Source: Clostridiales bacterium (GTDB taxonomy: Bacteria; Bacillota; Clostridia; Tissierellales; Sedimentibacteraceae). Taken from it: DNA of 17,710 nucleotides. The number at the start of each line of letters is the position of its first letter. Position 1 is the stretch's first letter. Position numbers and translations under genes: made by a program. The stretch covers positions 1-17,710 of the forward strand of contig DNNJ01000278.1 in assembly GCA_003487955.1 (NCBI GenBank), read 5' to 3'. The notes below the pieces were generated by a model that made no database searches, had not been told where the DNA came from, and saw only the letters and a list, made by a program, of their open reading frames with translations. Below, one piece after another: positions 6,519-14,315 of this stretch.

Positions 6519-6837
6519 CGGCTCTCACCTCCGCATAAAGCTCCGTACATTCATTAACCGTATCATAAACACGATAGATGCTATAAATAGTTCCGTTTCC
6601 ATTTGCAGGAAAGCGTAACTTTGTTTCTCCGCTATATTCGCCTGTTCGGACAATGAACACAGATTCCGGTTTAATTCCAGTTTGACCGCAGAGGAAAAAC
6701 TCATTTTGAGGAACACTTTTCTTTGCGGCATAAACAGTCCGGTAAATCGTTTGATCTGGAATCTGTTGCCCTAATTCATCCTCCGTATAGGTTTGTGAAA
6801 CTAAATCAATCGTTTGATTAAAGATCGCTTTACTCAT
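6511..6837 (-). CDS. Head closure (head-tail adaptor) protein
   Basis: About 108 residues from ATG 6835-6837, preceded by GGTGATAATAGTA. This start is preferred to one at 6852 that would overlap the previous gene more and lacks a ribosome site. TVYAAKKSVPQNEFFLCGQT, then a beta-rich body ending YDTVNECTELYAEVRAGG, resembles SPP1 gp16-like stopper proteins. These assemble under the connector and hold DNA in the filled head until ejection. It overlaps both neighbours by a few bases, as expected in a tightly packed operon. Confidence 0.82.
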   Translation of the reverse strand: MSKAIFNQTIDLVSQTYTEDELGQQIPDQTIYRTVYAAKKSVPQNEFFLCGQTGIKPESVFIVRTGEYSGETKLRFPANGNGTIYSIYRVYDTVNECTELYAEVRAGG

Positions 6838-7171
6838 TACTATTATCACCAACCAAATAAGCGGACTGATTTAATAATTGCGCCTTTTTGTAATGATAAC
6901 GATCAACAAAAAACTCCTTATCCGGATTGTCAATTCCAAAATACGCTTTGCAGAACAAAATAATAGCTTGACGGATATTCCCATCTGTAATTGTATCAAT
7001 GGTATTGCCTGATTCATCAATTTCGCCATACGAATTAAAGGAAGGGGGAGAAACTCCCGATCCCTCTAAATCCGCGATGCATTGAAGAATCAGATCGGTA
7101 ATTTCAGCATCAAACGCCGTATTGTCTGCTGTGATGCGAAGAGATTGTTTGATTTGATTCAAAAGTGACAT
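6830..7171 (-). CDS. Head-tail connector, gp6-like
   Basis: The 113-residue protein starts at ATG 7169-7171, with AGGTG shortly upstream, 14 bases after the capsid gene. The pattern LLNQIKQSLRITADNTAFDA, EITDLILQCIADLEGSGV and RQAIILFCKAYFGIDNPD is that of the HK97 gp6 / SPP1 gp15 family of small helical connector proteins. A ring of this protein binds below the portal and completes the DNA channel. A loop rich in glycine, serine and acidic residues (residues 46-62) breaks the helices. The position between capsid and closure genes is canonical. Confidence 0.9.
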   Translation of the reverse strand: MSLLNQIKQSLRITADNTAFDAEITDLILQCIADLEGSGVSPPSFNSYGEIDESGNTIDTITDGNIRQAIILFCKAYFGIDNPDKEFFVDRYHYKKAQLLNQSAYLVGDNSNE

Positions 7172-7185
7172 CTAATCACCTATCC

Positions 7186-8322
7186 TTATGCTTCTGCCTT
7201 AGTTAATTTTACGAACGCTTCACCAATTGCAGGCTTAGAATCGAAGATAGCAGCGCCTCGGAAATCAATGCTGTTAGACCTGAACCCGCTTTCCACGCTG
7301 GACTCAACTGCAATGTTTTGAGACAGGTTAGCAACGATCTTAGTGAAATCGCCCAGATAAGCATCATGCAGGGTAACGGAATCAGAAAGCAGGACAGGAT
7401 AACCAAGCACATTAAAAGTACCGTCTGCGTTACGGATCACAAGGTCATTTTTGCTCTTATCCATCAGCTGAATATAGTCCTGATAAAGCGTCTTTTTGCT
7501 CATAAGGAATTTAGCGTTAGCGTCATAACCACCGGGAAGCAGCCCCACAAAATTGCAGACATTCGCATAGGTAAGGGAAGAACCGGACGCTACAGTTAGA
7601 GAATTGGTATCGTCCCAAGTGTTGGCATAAGCAACGCCCTTCGGTTGATCTGTCCCAGTGCCATTGATAATATCGTTTTCGATTGCACGTGCAATATCCT
7701 CGGAAAGGATCCGAGTAAGCCATCCCTCAAAAGCATCGACTGCCATTGTCTGTACGGTCTTGCTGATAGAGATGACCTTTACATACTCATACCCGCCGAG
7801 CGAAACGGAAACAAGCTTATCACCGGCAGGATTAACAGTCGCGTTTTCAGTATGCCGTGCTGCATTGTCCCTAACGTCCTCGACCGCGAACTTTACATCA
7901 CCGGCAACCTGAAGCAGCGTGATTTCATTCAGAATCGGCGCAACCTGTTTGATCTTGCTAATAAGCTGGTCGGAAGTCTGCGTGGGAATAGCGGCACCAG
8001 CAGAATCAGAAACAGAGCTATAAGCCCGTTGTTCAACTTCATTCAGGCGGTTGCCCTGAAGCTTTTTCAGGAACGCGCTTCTATATTCTTTGCTGTCAAC
8101 AGTAAAATTATCTTTCATTTCAATATTCTCCTTTGGTTTCTCAATCGTAATTCCATCCGCAAGCTTCATCCTCTTTTGGATATCTTCAAGTTCTGTATTC
8201 AGAGCGCGAAGCTCCTTTTCATATTTATCCAGATCAACCTTTTCTTTGTTTGTCTCAATATTCTTGCGGATTTCGGCCTTGCGCGTATTGATTTCAAACA
8301 TTCTTTCTTGTAACTTATTCAT
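7186..8322 (-). CDS. Major capsid protein, HK97 fold
   Basis: 378 residues from ATG 8320-8322, chosen over a TTG at 8340 because AAAGGAAG lies 8 bases before the ATG. Residues 1-65 are a charged coiled coil (LQERMFEINTRKAEIRKNIE), the delta scaffolding domain that the prohead protease removes. The mature shell protein follows from about residue 100 (SDSAGAAIPTQTSDQLISKI, then EVEFA-like strands and LLPGGYDANAKFLMSKKTLY). Near the C-terminus SGFRSNSIDFRGAAIFD is typical of HK97-fold capsids. Base use is more GC-rich than in neighbours, as is common for highly expressed capsid genes. No separate scaffold gene is present, consistent with the built-in delta domain. Confidence 0.95.
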   Translation of the reverse strand: MNKLQERMFEINTRKAEIRKNIETNKEKVDLDKYEKELRALNTELEDIQKRMKLADGITIEKPKENIEMKDNFTVDSKEYRSAFLKKLQGNRLNEVEQRAYSSVSDSAGAAIPTQTSDQLISKIKQVAPILNEITLLQVAGDVKFAVEDVRDNAARHTENATVNPAGDKLVSVSLGGYEYVKVISISKTVQTMAVDAFEGWLTRILSEDIARAIENDIINGTGTDQPKGVAYANTWDDTNSLTVASGSSLTYANVCNFVGLLPGGYDANAKFLMSKKTLYQDYIQLMDKSKNDLVIRNADGTFNVLGYPVLLSDSVTLHDAYLGDFTKIVANLSQNIAVESSVESGFRSNSIDFRGAAIFDSKPAIGEAFVKLTKAEA

Positions 8323-8342
8323 TAAAATACTTCCTTTCAAAA

Positions 8343-8909
8343 TTAAAGTAATGTTTCAAGAATCAGTTTCTTACGTTTTTCTTCGTAAATCTGGTTCTGA
8401 CGTTCTGTTTCCAATTCAGTTAATTTTGACCGTGCGGAAACACTTACATTTGTTTCATCGTATGCGGGAAAATCAACTAAAGAAACTTCAAACAGTTTAT
8501 CTATCTTGCGAACTGTAAATGTATTGCTTGAGCTGTCGAAGTCCTGTTCTGCAATCGTAAAAGCAAAGCTGCATTTATCTACCAACTTGCTTTGAACCAT
8601 CTTGTATAAATCAGAACCATATGTAGTATCAATGAGTTTGGCTCTGAAATATAGACCATCTTGCTTGATGGTTAATTCAAGCGTATTATTTTTGGTTCTT
8701 GCAACCGCCTTATCAGAATGGTTATAATATAGATATACGTTAGATAAATCTATACCGTCTAAAGCGCGGGAATCAATCATCTCAAAATACTGATCATCAC
8801 CATCGTCAAATAAAAGCGTTTTTTGATTAAATACAATTGCTTTCCCTTCGATGATTAGATCATTGTTATTTTCAGTCTGTTCCGCTGCTCTGATCTGGAT
8901 CGGATTCAT
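8343..8909 (-). CDS. Prohead maturation protease, HK97 type (peptidase U35)
   Basis: 188 residues from ATG 8907-8909, selected because AGAAGGAAA sits directly before it; an ATG at 8930 has no ribosome site. The gene overlaps the portal gene by 38 bases. His64 in YYNHSD and Ser114 in DKCSFAFT, with Glu141 in LFEVSLVDFPAY, are the expected residues of the herpesvirus-like serine protease fold. It cleaves the capsid delta domain inside the prohead and then degrades itself. The C-terminal tail (residues 160-188) is charged and helical, probably the targeting segment. Confidence 0.93.
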   Translation of the reverse strand: MNPIQIRAAEQTENNNDLIIEGKAIVFNQKTLLFDDGDDQYFEMIDSRALDGIDLSNVYLYYNHSDKAVARTKNNTLELTIKQDGLYFRAKLIDTTYGSDLYKMVQSKLVDKCSFAFTIAEQDFDSSSNTFTVRKIDKLFEVSLVDFPAYDETNVSVSARSKLTELETERQNQIYEEKRKKLILETLL

Positions 8910-10149
8910 CCGGATTTCCTTCTGCATCATCTGTTGTATCGCCCCCTTTCAATGTACCTTTTTTTGCTTGTGCAAGCTGATATTCGTTCGCAATCTCGGA
9001 AGATACATAATTTAGGGATTGTAAAACTGTATCAGGATCGGAAGGACGTTCTACATTAAGAATATCTGCGATAGTTCCTTTGGTCAGAACTCCGAGATCC
9101 TTGACGGCCTTAATCATGTTTACCTTGCTTGTCATGCTCATGTAAGATAGCTTATCAGGCACAAACTCTATCGAGTTTCCGAAGCTAATTTGCCGTTGGT
9201 TAAAAACCTTTGCGTTAAATTCTTCCGAGCACTGGATCATAAAAGTTTCTATCGTGCTCTCATAATACGCAAGCCATTGGTTTTCCGAATAAGTTCCATT
9301 TATGATATTTTCGTTTGTGCCGAAATAGTCGTAAATGGCTCTATTTGTTAAAGACGTATTCTTTTCATCAATTAACTGCGGTTTGCTTTCAATCGGCACA
9401 TAATCATCACCGGAACCAATGGCAACTACACCGCCGTTATTTTGGGCTGATAAGAACTCGCTGTTAAATTCGTCCCGCTTTCTCTTGACGTCATCCGGTT
9501 GAATAGCGCCAGTAAATTTCAAAATTCCCCGGAGAAAAGCGGAATTTTTACAAACATTGATAATTCCCTCACTGATCGTATGTAGAAGGTTGACAAGCGG
9601 AAATAATGGCCTTCTATTTGATTCTCCAAAGAAGTCATTTTCATACTGATGTTTTCGCAGGATTATAACATCCTCAATCGGCGCTGTTACTTTCTTCCCT
9701 GTCCGGAAAGTAAATTCCAGATAATTATTACCCGCCTTATCCTCTTTTAATTCAGCTTGCGAATAACTAAATGGCCAAAAGGCAATTGGATTCCCAAAAT
9801 CATCACGCTGTATAAAAACATAAGCGTTATTGTCCAAATCATAAATAGTCCGAAGCTGATAGAGGAAGCTATAGGTTGATTGATATGGATTAGGCCGCAA
9901 GCTAAGCAGGTTATTCAAGTTATCGTGGACTGTAACGCCGTTTAAAGCATGGCGCATACCCAGCTTAGCGGTATAACGTGCATTACAATCAATCGCCGCT
10001 CTTACAACTGCATTATCATAAAGCGATCCGCTGTAATTGTAAATCCTGCTGCTATAGCTGTTCAGCATTTGAGCAGTAGTTAATATTTGATTATTCTTCG
10101 GTTTGTTCCCGAATATCTTTTGAAAGAAACTTCTCTTTTGTTTTGCCAA
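8872..10149 (-). CDS. Portal protein, HK97 family
   Basis: 425 residues. The start is taken as TTG at 10147-10149 because GGGGAGGTGAG immediately precedes it; an ATG at 10167 would place that ribosome site inside the gene. The start AKQKRSFFQKIFGNKPKNNQ, then the wing and clip region (SLRPNPYQSTYSFLYQLRTI, NAYVFIQRDDFGNPIAFWPF) and FGTNENIINGTYSENQW match HK97-type portals. The twelve-subunit ring is the DNA entrance and exit and docks the terminase. The C-terminus is an acidic low-complexity tail (about residues 405-425) overlapping the protease gene, as in many relatives. Confidence 0.93.
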   Translation of the reverse strand: MAKQKRSFFQKIFGNKPKNNQILTTAQMLNSYSSRIYNYSGSLYDNAVVRAAIDCNARYTAKLGMRHALNGVTVHDNLNNLLSLRPNPYQSTYSFLYQLRTIYDLDNNAYVFIQRDDFGNPIAFWPFSYSQAELKEDKAGNNYLEFTFRTGKKVTAPIEDVIILRKHQYENDFFGESNRRPLFPLVNLLHTISEGIINVCKNSAFLRGILKFTGAIQPDDVKRKRDEFNSEFLSAQNNGGVVAIGSGDDYVPIESKPQLIDEKNTSLTNRAIYDYFGTNENIINGTYSENQWLAYYESTIETFMIQCSEEFNAKVFNQRQISFGNSIEFVPDKLSYMSMTSKVNMIKAVKDLGVLTKGTIADILNVERPSDPDTVLQSLNYVSSEIANEYQLAQAKKGTLKGGDTTDDAEGNPDESDPDQSSGTD

Positions 10150-10163
10150 ATACTCACCTCCCC

Positions 10164-11834
10164 TCATTTACCTTTGATATAACTTTGATATTCTCCGTAA
10201 TGCTCCATTAAAATAAAATAAGCATCGCATAAACTTGCGACGCCATCAATACGGAGATTTCTGTTTTTAGATTTATCGAACTTGATATTACCAGCAGGAT
10301 CAGGTTTAATCGCACAGTTTGATAAGTTCCACTTGGTAAGCTGATTATTATTATAATTAATCAGATGATCCGCAAAGTCAACTTTTAACGCTTTCATTGT
10401 TGGAGACATGGACTTATAGCCCTGTCCTACTCCCTCAACCGGAAGCCCTTTTTCTTTCATATCCCGAAACCAATACTGAGTATTCCACCTGTCGGCCCCG
10501 ATCATAATAGGGTAAATCCCATACTTTTTCATTAAAACATCCGTGAACCATTTCGTAACATCGTTATAATCAACTCTGTTTCCTTCGCAACAGGTTATCA
10601 ATCCTTGTTTTTGATAAACATCATAAGGAACCTTGTCTTGTCTGATCTTCTTTTCAGCATTTTCTCCTGGGATGAAATAATGCTGTAATACATACTTTGT
10701 CTTATCATTTTCGCGCATCATTAACGCTGTAGCACAAGTTAAATCTGTAGTTTCGGAAAGGTCAACGCCACCGACAAAATAGGAACCTTTAAAATCCATT
10801 GGATCAAAAGTTGCTGTATTAGTTAATTCCTGCGGAGTTAACCATGCGTTTTCTACATTTTCCGGAATATCAAAATCCTTCGCTTTCAGCGTCGGAAGGA
10901 ATGTAGCGTCAACCTTAGCTCGGTCGGCATTTGCTTTTAATTCATCGAATGATTTTATTTGACCGAGAGATGGATTTGCTTTCATCCAACAATTTGATTT
11001 ATCAATTTCAATCGGATCGTCCAATTCGTAAAAAAATGGAAGAAACGAACCGTAAGGAATATCCTTATCTGTTAATCTTCCTTCTAAAATATCAGTTCCA
11101 TATTTATGCAATATGTCAAATAATCCTTGCCTGGCAAACCCCGCCGTGCTGATTGTAAATATAAGCGGCTGTTCCCGTGCTGATTGGGATTGCTTGATTA
11201 CATCGTAACTGTAGCGATCGGTGTTCTCATGCACTTCATCCACCAGCGCGAGAGAACAGTTTAGTCCATCTGCCAACCTGCTATTTTTTGAAAGCGGGAT
11301 CATGCTGGAAAAGTTTTCATCACAATATAAATCTGTTTTCCTTTTGCGGATAATCTGACTTAATTCTGGTGACTGCAAAACCATATTCCGCGCTTCGTCA
11401 AAGATAATCCGCGCCTGCTGATACTTATTCGCGCTGCAAAGCACTTGAGCGCCTTTTTCGGACAGCATCCCGTAAACTCCAAGACCGGCTAAAAAGGTCG
11501 ATTTGCCATTCTTTCGGCCTGTTATCACGAACACTTCCCGTGCTCTCCTATGCCCTGTCTTAGCGTCTGCAAAGCCATAGACGGCCTGTAACAGCGCTTT
11601 CTGCCATAAGAGTAATCGGACGGGTTTCCCCATCCAGCGGCCCTTACTGTTGCGGCAGAACGTTTCTACAAAGTCAATCGGCGCATTTGCTTTTTTAATA
11701 TCAAAAACCCAAGGATTGATAGGATGATGTAACTCATCATTTAACTTTTTATATACCAGCTTAATCCATTTTCCTGCTATAATTTCTCCGCTGTTAATTT
11801 TCTCAAAATATTCCTGTATGTAATTATGGCTCAT
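10164..11834 (-). CDS. terL: Terminase large subunit
   Basis: About 556 residues of the HK97-type terminase_1 family. Walker A is TGRKNGKST (residues 106-114, counted from a GTG at 11837) and Walker B is LALVDEVHE with D200 and E201. A coupling segment (FTISTAGF) follows. The nuclease half has the RNase H-like acidic residues D359 (GGVDLSETTDL), D449 (IGADRW) and D531/D538 (RIDGVASLCDAY). It pumps DNA into the prohead and cuts concatemers. The ATG at 11832-11834 shares one base with the small subunit stop (TGATG), so translation is coupled. The family usually packages from cos sites. Confidence 0.96.
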   Translation of the reverse strand: MSHNYIQEYFEKINSGEIIAGKWIKLVYKKLNDELHHPINPWVFDIKKANAPIDFVETFCRNSKGRWMGKPVRLLLWQKALLQAVYGFADAKTGHRRAREVFVITGRKNGKSTFLAGLGVYGMLSEKGAQVLCSANKYQQARIIFDEARNMVLQSPELSQIIRKRKTDLYCDENFSSMIPLSKNSRLADGLNCSLALVDEVHENTDRYSYDVIKQSQSAREQPLIFTISTAGFARQGLFDILHKYGTDILEGRLTDKDIPYGSFLPFFYELDDPIEIDKSNCWMKANPSLGQIKSFDELKANADRAKVDATFLPTLKAKDFDIPENVENAWLTPQELTNTATFDPMDFKGSYFVGGVDLSETTDLTCATALMMRENDKTKYVLQHYFIPGENAEKKIRQDKVPYDVYQKQGLITCCEGNRVDYNDVTKWFTDVLMKKYGIYPIMIGADRWNTQYWFRDMKEKGLPVEGVGQGYKSMSPTMKALKVDFADHLINYNNNQLTKWNLSNCAIKPDPAGNIKFDKSKNRNLRIDGVASLCDAYFILMEHYGEYQSYIKGK

Positions 11835-12196
11835 CACTTTACGGCGGCAATTTTAATAAACTGTTTTAGTTTTTTCTGGTTGGCAGTTTCAACGGCTTTT
11901 TCCGAATCGTCTTTGGGGAGAAGGTTAAGAAGCTGTGACATAACGCCAGAATAGCGATTAATCATGGTGTTATAGCTCTTAATCGCAGGAGATTCCACCT
12001 TACCGTGATTATATTCAACGATTGGCCCGGTTTCCTCTATCGTTTCCTGCAAATCACGTAATGTGACCGCCATAAACGCCGCATTACCGATCAATTCTTC
12101 GGCCATCTGTATTTTCTCTGAAGGAACATTTTTTAGCGTCTTGCGAAGTTTGGAATATTCGGTTTGAATTTTGTCTTGTTTGTCATTTATTGCCAT
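11834..12196 (-). CDS. terS: Terminase small subunit, P27 family
   Basis: About 120 residues from ATG 12194-12196, chosen because AAGAAGGTG sits 6 bases before it; a GTG at 12205 overlaps that site. Helices with LRKTLKNVPSEKIQMAEELI, then LRDLQETIEETGPIVEYNHG and YSGVMSQLLNLLPKDDSEKA fit the P27-type small terminase pattern, with the recognisable G-P and final LLP. It recognises the packaging site and recruits the large subunit. The gene stands between an HNH gene and terL, the standard order in cos phages of Firmicutes. Confidence 0.9.
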   Translation of the reverse strand: MAINDKQDKIQTEYSKLRKTLKNVPSEKIQMAEELIGNAAFMAVTLRDLQETIEETGPIVEYNHGKVESPAIKSYNTMINRYSGVMSQLLNLLPKDDSEKAVETANQKKLKQFIKIAAVK

Positions 12197-12208
12197 TTTG
12201 TTCACCTT

Positions 12209-12381
12209 CTTCTATCTTTTGTTATGTTTGTAAATCTTTTGGTATATTTCTATAAAAGATTAATAGTCGCGATATAAAAAGCCATAGAGAGGAAAAAAGC
12301 TGTTCATTCAACGGTCTATCTGGTTTTGGAAATGTTTTCCATTACGGGGGGAGATAGCGATGATATTGATAATATTTACCA
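12209..12381. other. Intergenic region between HNH and small terminase, candidate packaging site
   Basis: About 170 bases with no gene. It holds a short palindrome TGGAAAtgtTTTCCA (12327-12341) followed by six Gs (12346-12351), standing out in AT-rich surroundings. In related phages the cos or pac region commonly lies beside the HNH and small terminase genes, so this is the best candidate here. There is no direct evidence of cleavage. Confidence 0.3.
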
Positions 12382-12714
12382 TTATTTTCCATTTTTATTT
12401 TTTGATAATTTTTTTATTTTATCTCCAACAAAAATTAAATTCCCATCATCATCAAACATCCATCCATCATTAGTTGCGCTTGAACCTGAAAGCTTCGCGT
12501 GTATAGCGCCATGACATGTAGTACAAACACTCACAAGGTTGTCCATGCTCCACACAACATAGGGATCATCAACGTTGCTATCATCAACTGGTATAACATG
12601 ATGGGCAATGCTGGCTCTCTGTCCACACACGACGCACAAACCTCCATCACGATCCAACACCGCTTGCCTTAACTTCCTCCATTTAAACGTATCATAGAAG
12701 TGATATCGAGCCGT
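12382..12714 (-). CDS. HNH endonuclease of the packaging module, probable ACG start
   Basis: The HNH protein has zinc ligands CVVC and CTTC, the catalytic AHH, a conserved asparagine (DNLV) and CH. From the first standard start, GTG at 12660, only 92 residues result, missing the conserved N-terminal WRKLR helix. In-frame sequence upstream reads ARYHFYDTFKWRKLRQAVLD. It begins at ACG (12712-12714), exactly where a start is expected behind AAGGTGAG (12719-12726). A near-cognate ACG start or a mutated ATG would give 111 residues. Such HNH proteins work with the terminase in cleaving cos in many HK97-type phages. The gene sits between a small unknown gene and terS. GTG at 12660 with a weak AAGG remains possible. 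Confidence 0.8.
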   Translation of the reverse strand, partial: TARYHFYDTFKWRKLRQAVLDRDGGLCVVCGQRASIAHHVIPVDDSNVDDPYVVWSMDNLVSVCTTCHGAIHAKLSGSSATNDGWMFDDDGNLIFVGDKIKKLSKNKNGK

Positions 12715-12728
12715 TTATCTCACCTTCT

Positions 12729-13046
12729 CTAATCGACCTCAGGCAATTTATATAATCCCTTAATGTCGGTCGGAATGTAAATGATCTTGCAGAAATCATC
12801 AAAGTCACATTCCGGTTTTAGTGCGTCATACATTTGAACTAAATACCCACCGAGCTTATATTGTGAGTAAGTATTGACTCCGTATTTTTCTACTAAATCA
12901 ATATACAGATTAGATATATCACAATATAATTGAGCAAGTTCCTTAAATCCATTTAAGTGAAACGCATGAATCATTCGATCAATATGGCTTTGCTTAACTA
13001 ACAATCTTAATGCAAGGCGCATCCAATCAACATCAAACTTCTTCAT
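12729..13046 (-). CDS. Hypothetical phage protein
   Basis: About 106 residues. The start is taken as ATG 13044-13046, since the longer open frame to 13133 lies wholly inside the upstream gene; a weak TTGAG precedes this ATG. The sequence has a helical pattern (MKKFDVDWMRLALRLLVKQS, then YCDISNLYIDLVEKYGVNTY) and ends in a compact segment with DFDDFCKIIYIPTDIKG. No known domain, membrane segment or metal site is recognised. It overlaps the DUF5659-like gene by 14 bases and is followed by the HNH gene, so it belongs to the region just ahead of packaging. Confidence 0.7.
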   Translation of the reverse strand: MKKFDVDWMRLALRLLVKQSHIDRMIHAFHLNGFKELAQLYCDISNLYIDLVEKYGVNTYSQYKLGGYLVQMYDALKPECDFDDFCKIIYIPTDIKGLYKLPEVD

Positions 13047-13320
13047 TTTTCTCAACTTCGTTTTTCGTAATCGCTTTACCAATTTCAATCTTTTCTTTTC
13101 GACGTTCGGATTTAAGTTTTCTTGATTCAGCAATTAGCTCATTTAAGTCCTGTACGATATTTCCTTCCACTCGAAATATATAAGTTCTATGTTTCGGATT
13201 TTTTCGATTACGCCTAATGGCTATTAATTCAGTAAAATATCCCTTATCTACGATTAGCGATTCTGCTATTTTAGGCGAATAGACTGTAACTGTTGCAGTT
13301 ACATTATTTGTTTCTGTCAT
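13033..13320 (-). CDS. Small phage protein resembling DUF5659
   Basis: 95 residues from ATG 13318-13320, preceded at 8 bases by GGAGG (13329-13333). An ATG at 13350 lies inside the homing endonuclease gene and has no such site. The middle (SPKIAESLIVDKGYFTELIA, then NPKHRTYIFRVEGN) recalls the DUF5659-type pattern: a short strand, a helix, a hydrophobic pair of strands and a final F-aromatic strand. The C-terminus is a charged helix. Its role is unknown. Such genes often sit in regulatory or replication-late regions of Firmicute phages. It overlaps the next gene by 14 bases, and the pair is co-translated. Confidence 0.7.
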   Translation of the reverse strand: MTETNNVTATVTVYSPKIAESLIVDKGYFTELIAIRRNRKNPKHRTYIFRVEGNIVQDLNELIAESRKLKSERRKEKIEIGKAITKNEVEKNEEV

Positions 13321-13337
13321 TTTTGTATCCTCCAAAC

Positions 13338-13868
13338 TTAATGTTTCCAAATGTATCCGTCATACGGAATTCCGTTTTTTATGTGATTACAAATCACAGA
13401 AGGAGTATATCCATTCTGTTTTCTCAATTCCGGAAAACTATTATATTCAGCAATCAGATTATTCTGTAAATCATATTGTAAAATCTTCTTTTCTCTTTGC
13501 TTTGATCTTCTCTTTTGACAATCTTTCCAATTAAGATTTCCCTTATCATTTGTCCATTCTAAGTTAGTCCATTTATTATTTTGTCTATTTTCATCCAGAT
13601 GATTTACAACATTATACTGATCAGGTTTTGAATTTCTTACAAACGCGAAAGCAACCAATCTATGACCAGATATGTATTTTATCTTCCCATCCTTATATAA
13701 CTTAAAACGAACATATCCATAATTATTTATCTTTCTATGTAATATTCTCTTGCTATACAAACTATAAACTCTACCATAATTACTAATCAAATAATTATCA
13801 AAACATTCGCCGTTCACAACAACTTTTTTAAATTCTTCGTCTTTCGCAATTTTCTGAATATCTTTCAT
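13338..13868 (-). CDS. Free-standing HNH homing endonuclease with NUMOD domains
   Basis: The 176-residue protein has three parts: an N-terminal NUMOD4-like segment (LISNYGRVYS, residues 27-36), an HNH_3 core (GHRLVAFAF, VVNHLDENRQNNKWTNLEW, residues 68-105), and a C-terminal NUMOD1-like DNA-binding module (QYDLQNNLIAEYNSF ... GYIWKH, residues 131-176). His69, His90 and asparagines at 97-102 are the expected catalytic and structural residues. Such enzymes nick or cut a specific site and spread themselves to intron-less or insert-free relatives. It directly follows a structured RNA-like region on the same strand. The start codon ATG 13866-13868 has only a weak ribosome site. Confidence 0.92.
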   Translation of the reverse strand: MKDIQKIAKDEEFKKVVVNGECFDNYLISNYGRVYSLYSKRILHRKINNYGYVRFKLYKDGKIKYISGHRLVAFAFVRNSKPDQYNVVNHLDENRQNNKWTNLEWTNDKGNLNWKDCQKRRSKQREKKILQYDLQNNLIAEYNSFPELRKQNGYTPSVICNHIKNGIPYDGYIWKH

Positions 13869-13913
13869 TTCTCATTCTTCACCATTTCTTCCCGCAAATA
13901 TCCTGCAATTATA

Positions 13914-14245
13914 ATTTTTAAAAATAGTCCAGCAGGATAGACAATAGCGCACGATTACATTACTTCTTCTGCGTGCTATCCTGCCGGACTTATATATAAA
14001 ATACAGCCACTATTGCAGCTGTAGATTATAATCATAGGCGCACTGGACAAAGCCACTGTGCCTACAAGAACGAAGGCAAAATACTATTTCATGGCTAAAT
14101 AATAGTATTTACTTTAGGCAACGCTCTTACAAGCGCAGGCAGGTGATTGTCCGCCTTTAATCCAGCCCCATATAGGTAGCCATCAGTTCACCACAGCCGT
14201 TTTTCTTTTTTTTTAAGAAAGGTGGAGATTTGAACTCCGTGCAAA
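13914..14245 (-). ncRNA. Candidate multi-hairpin structured RNA, unknown family
   Basis: About 450 bases (13869-14315) hold no gene but many stems on the minus strand. A T-loop-like hairpin GGAG-TTCAAAT-CTCC lies at 14224-14238. AGGCGG with CCTGCCT is at 14137-14156. A ten-pair hairpin AAATACTATT/AATAGTATTT (14079-14088 with 14101-14110) is enclosed by TGCCTAAAG with CTTGTAGGCA (14112-14120 with 14059-14068). A nine-pair stem with a four-base loop is at 14002-14023. A 15-pair stem closes the element (13926-13940 with 13976-13990), followed by ATTTTT. G-U pairs in the last two stems only work on the minus strand. A rival pairing (14035-14064) contains mismatches. It is not a recognised tRNA, tmRNA or intron. 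Large ornate prophage RNAs (ROOL, GOLLD) are the nearest idea, but no match can be shown. Confidence 0.5.
13920..13990 (-). terminator. Terminator-like end of the structured RNA region
   Basis: AGTCCGGCAGGATAG pairs with CTATCCTGCTGGACT through 15 pairs (one G-U), and ATTTTT follows. An inner region (GCACG with CGTGC) can extend or compete with the main stem. It would end transcripts of the structured region before the homing endonuclease gene. Alternatively it is part of the RNA's own fold. Confidence 0.6.
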
Positions 14246-14315
14246 ACGGCAAAAGTTACCGGAAATATTAATGAGCTATAATAATCAACCTGTTTCCAAG
14301 TTGTTATTACTAAAT

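Noticed and set aside
7645..8313. Open frame of 222 codons on the plus strand opposite the capsid gene
   Set aside because: Antisense shadow of the major capsid gene with no start signal or recognisable domain.
14218..14300. tRNA gene on the minus strand, because GGAG-TTCAAAT-CTCC looks exactly like a T-arm
   Set aside because: No matching acceptor stem, D-arm or properly spaced anticodon arm could be found upstream. The nearest 7-base loop (CCG-TTTTGCA-CGG) overlaps the T-arm stem.
13914..14300. tmRNA or group I intron for the structured region
   Set aside because: No tag reading frame ending in an ALAA-like sequence, and no tRNA-like 3' end at the correct place. The conserved intron core elements are not visible, and no gene is split on both sides.
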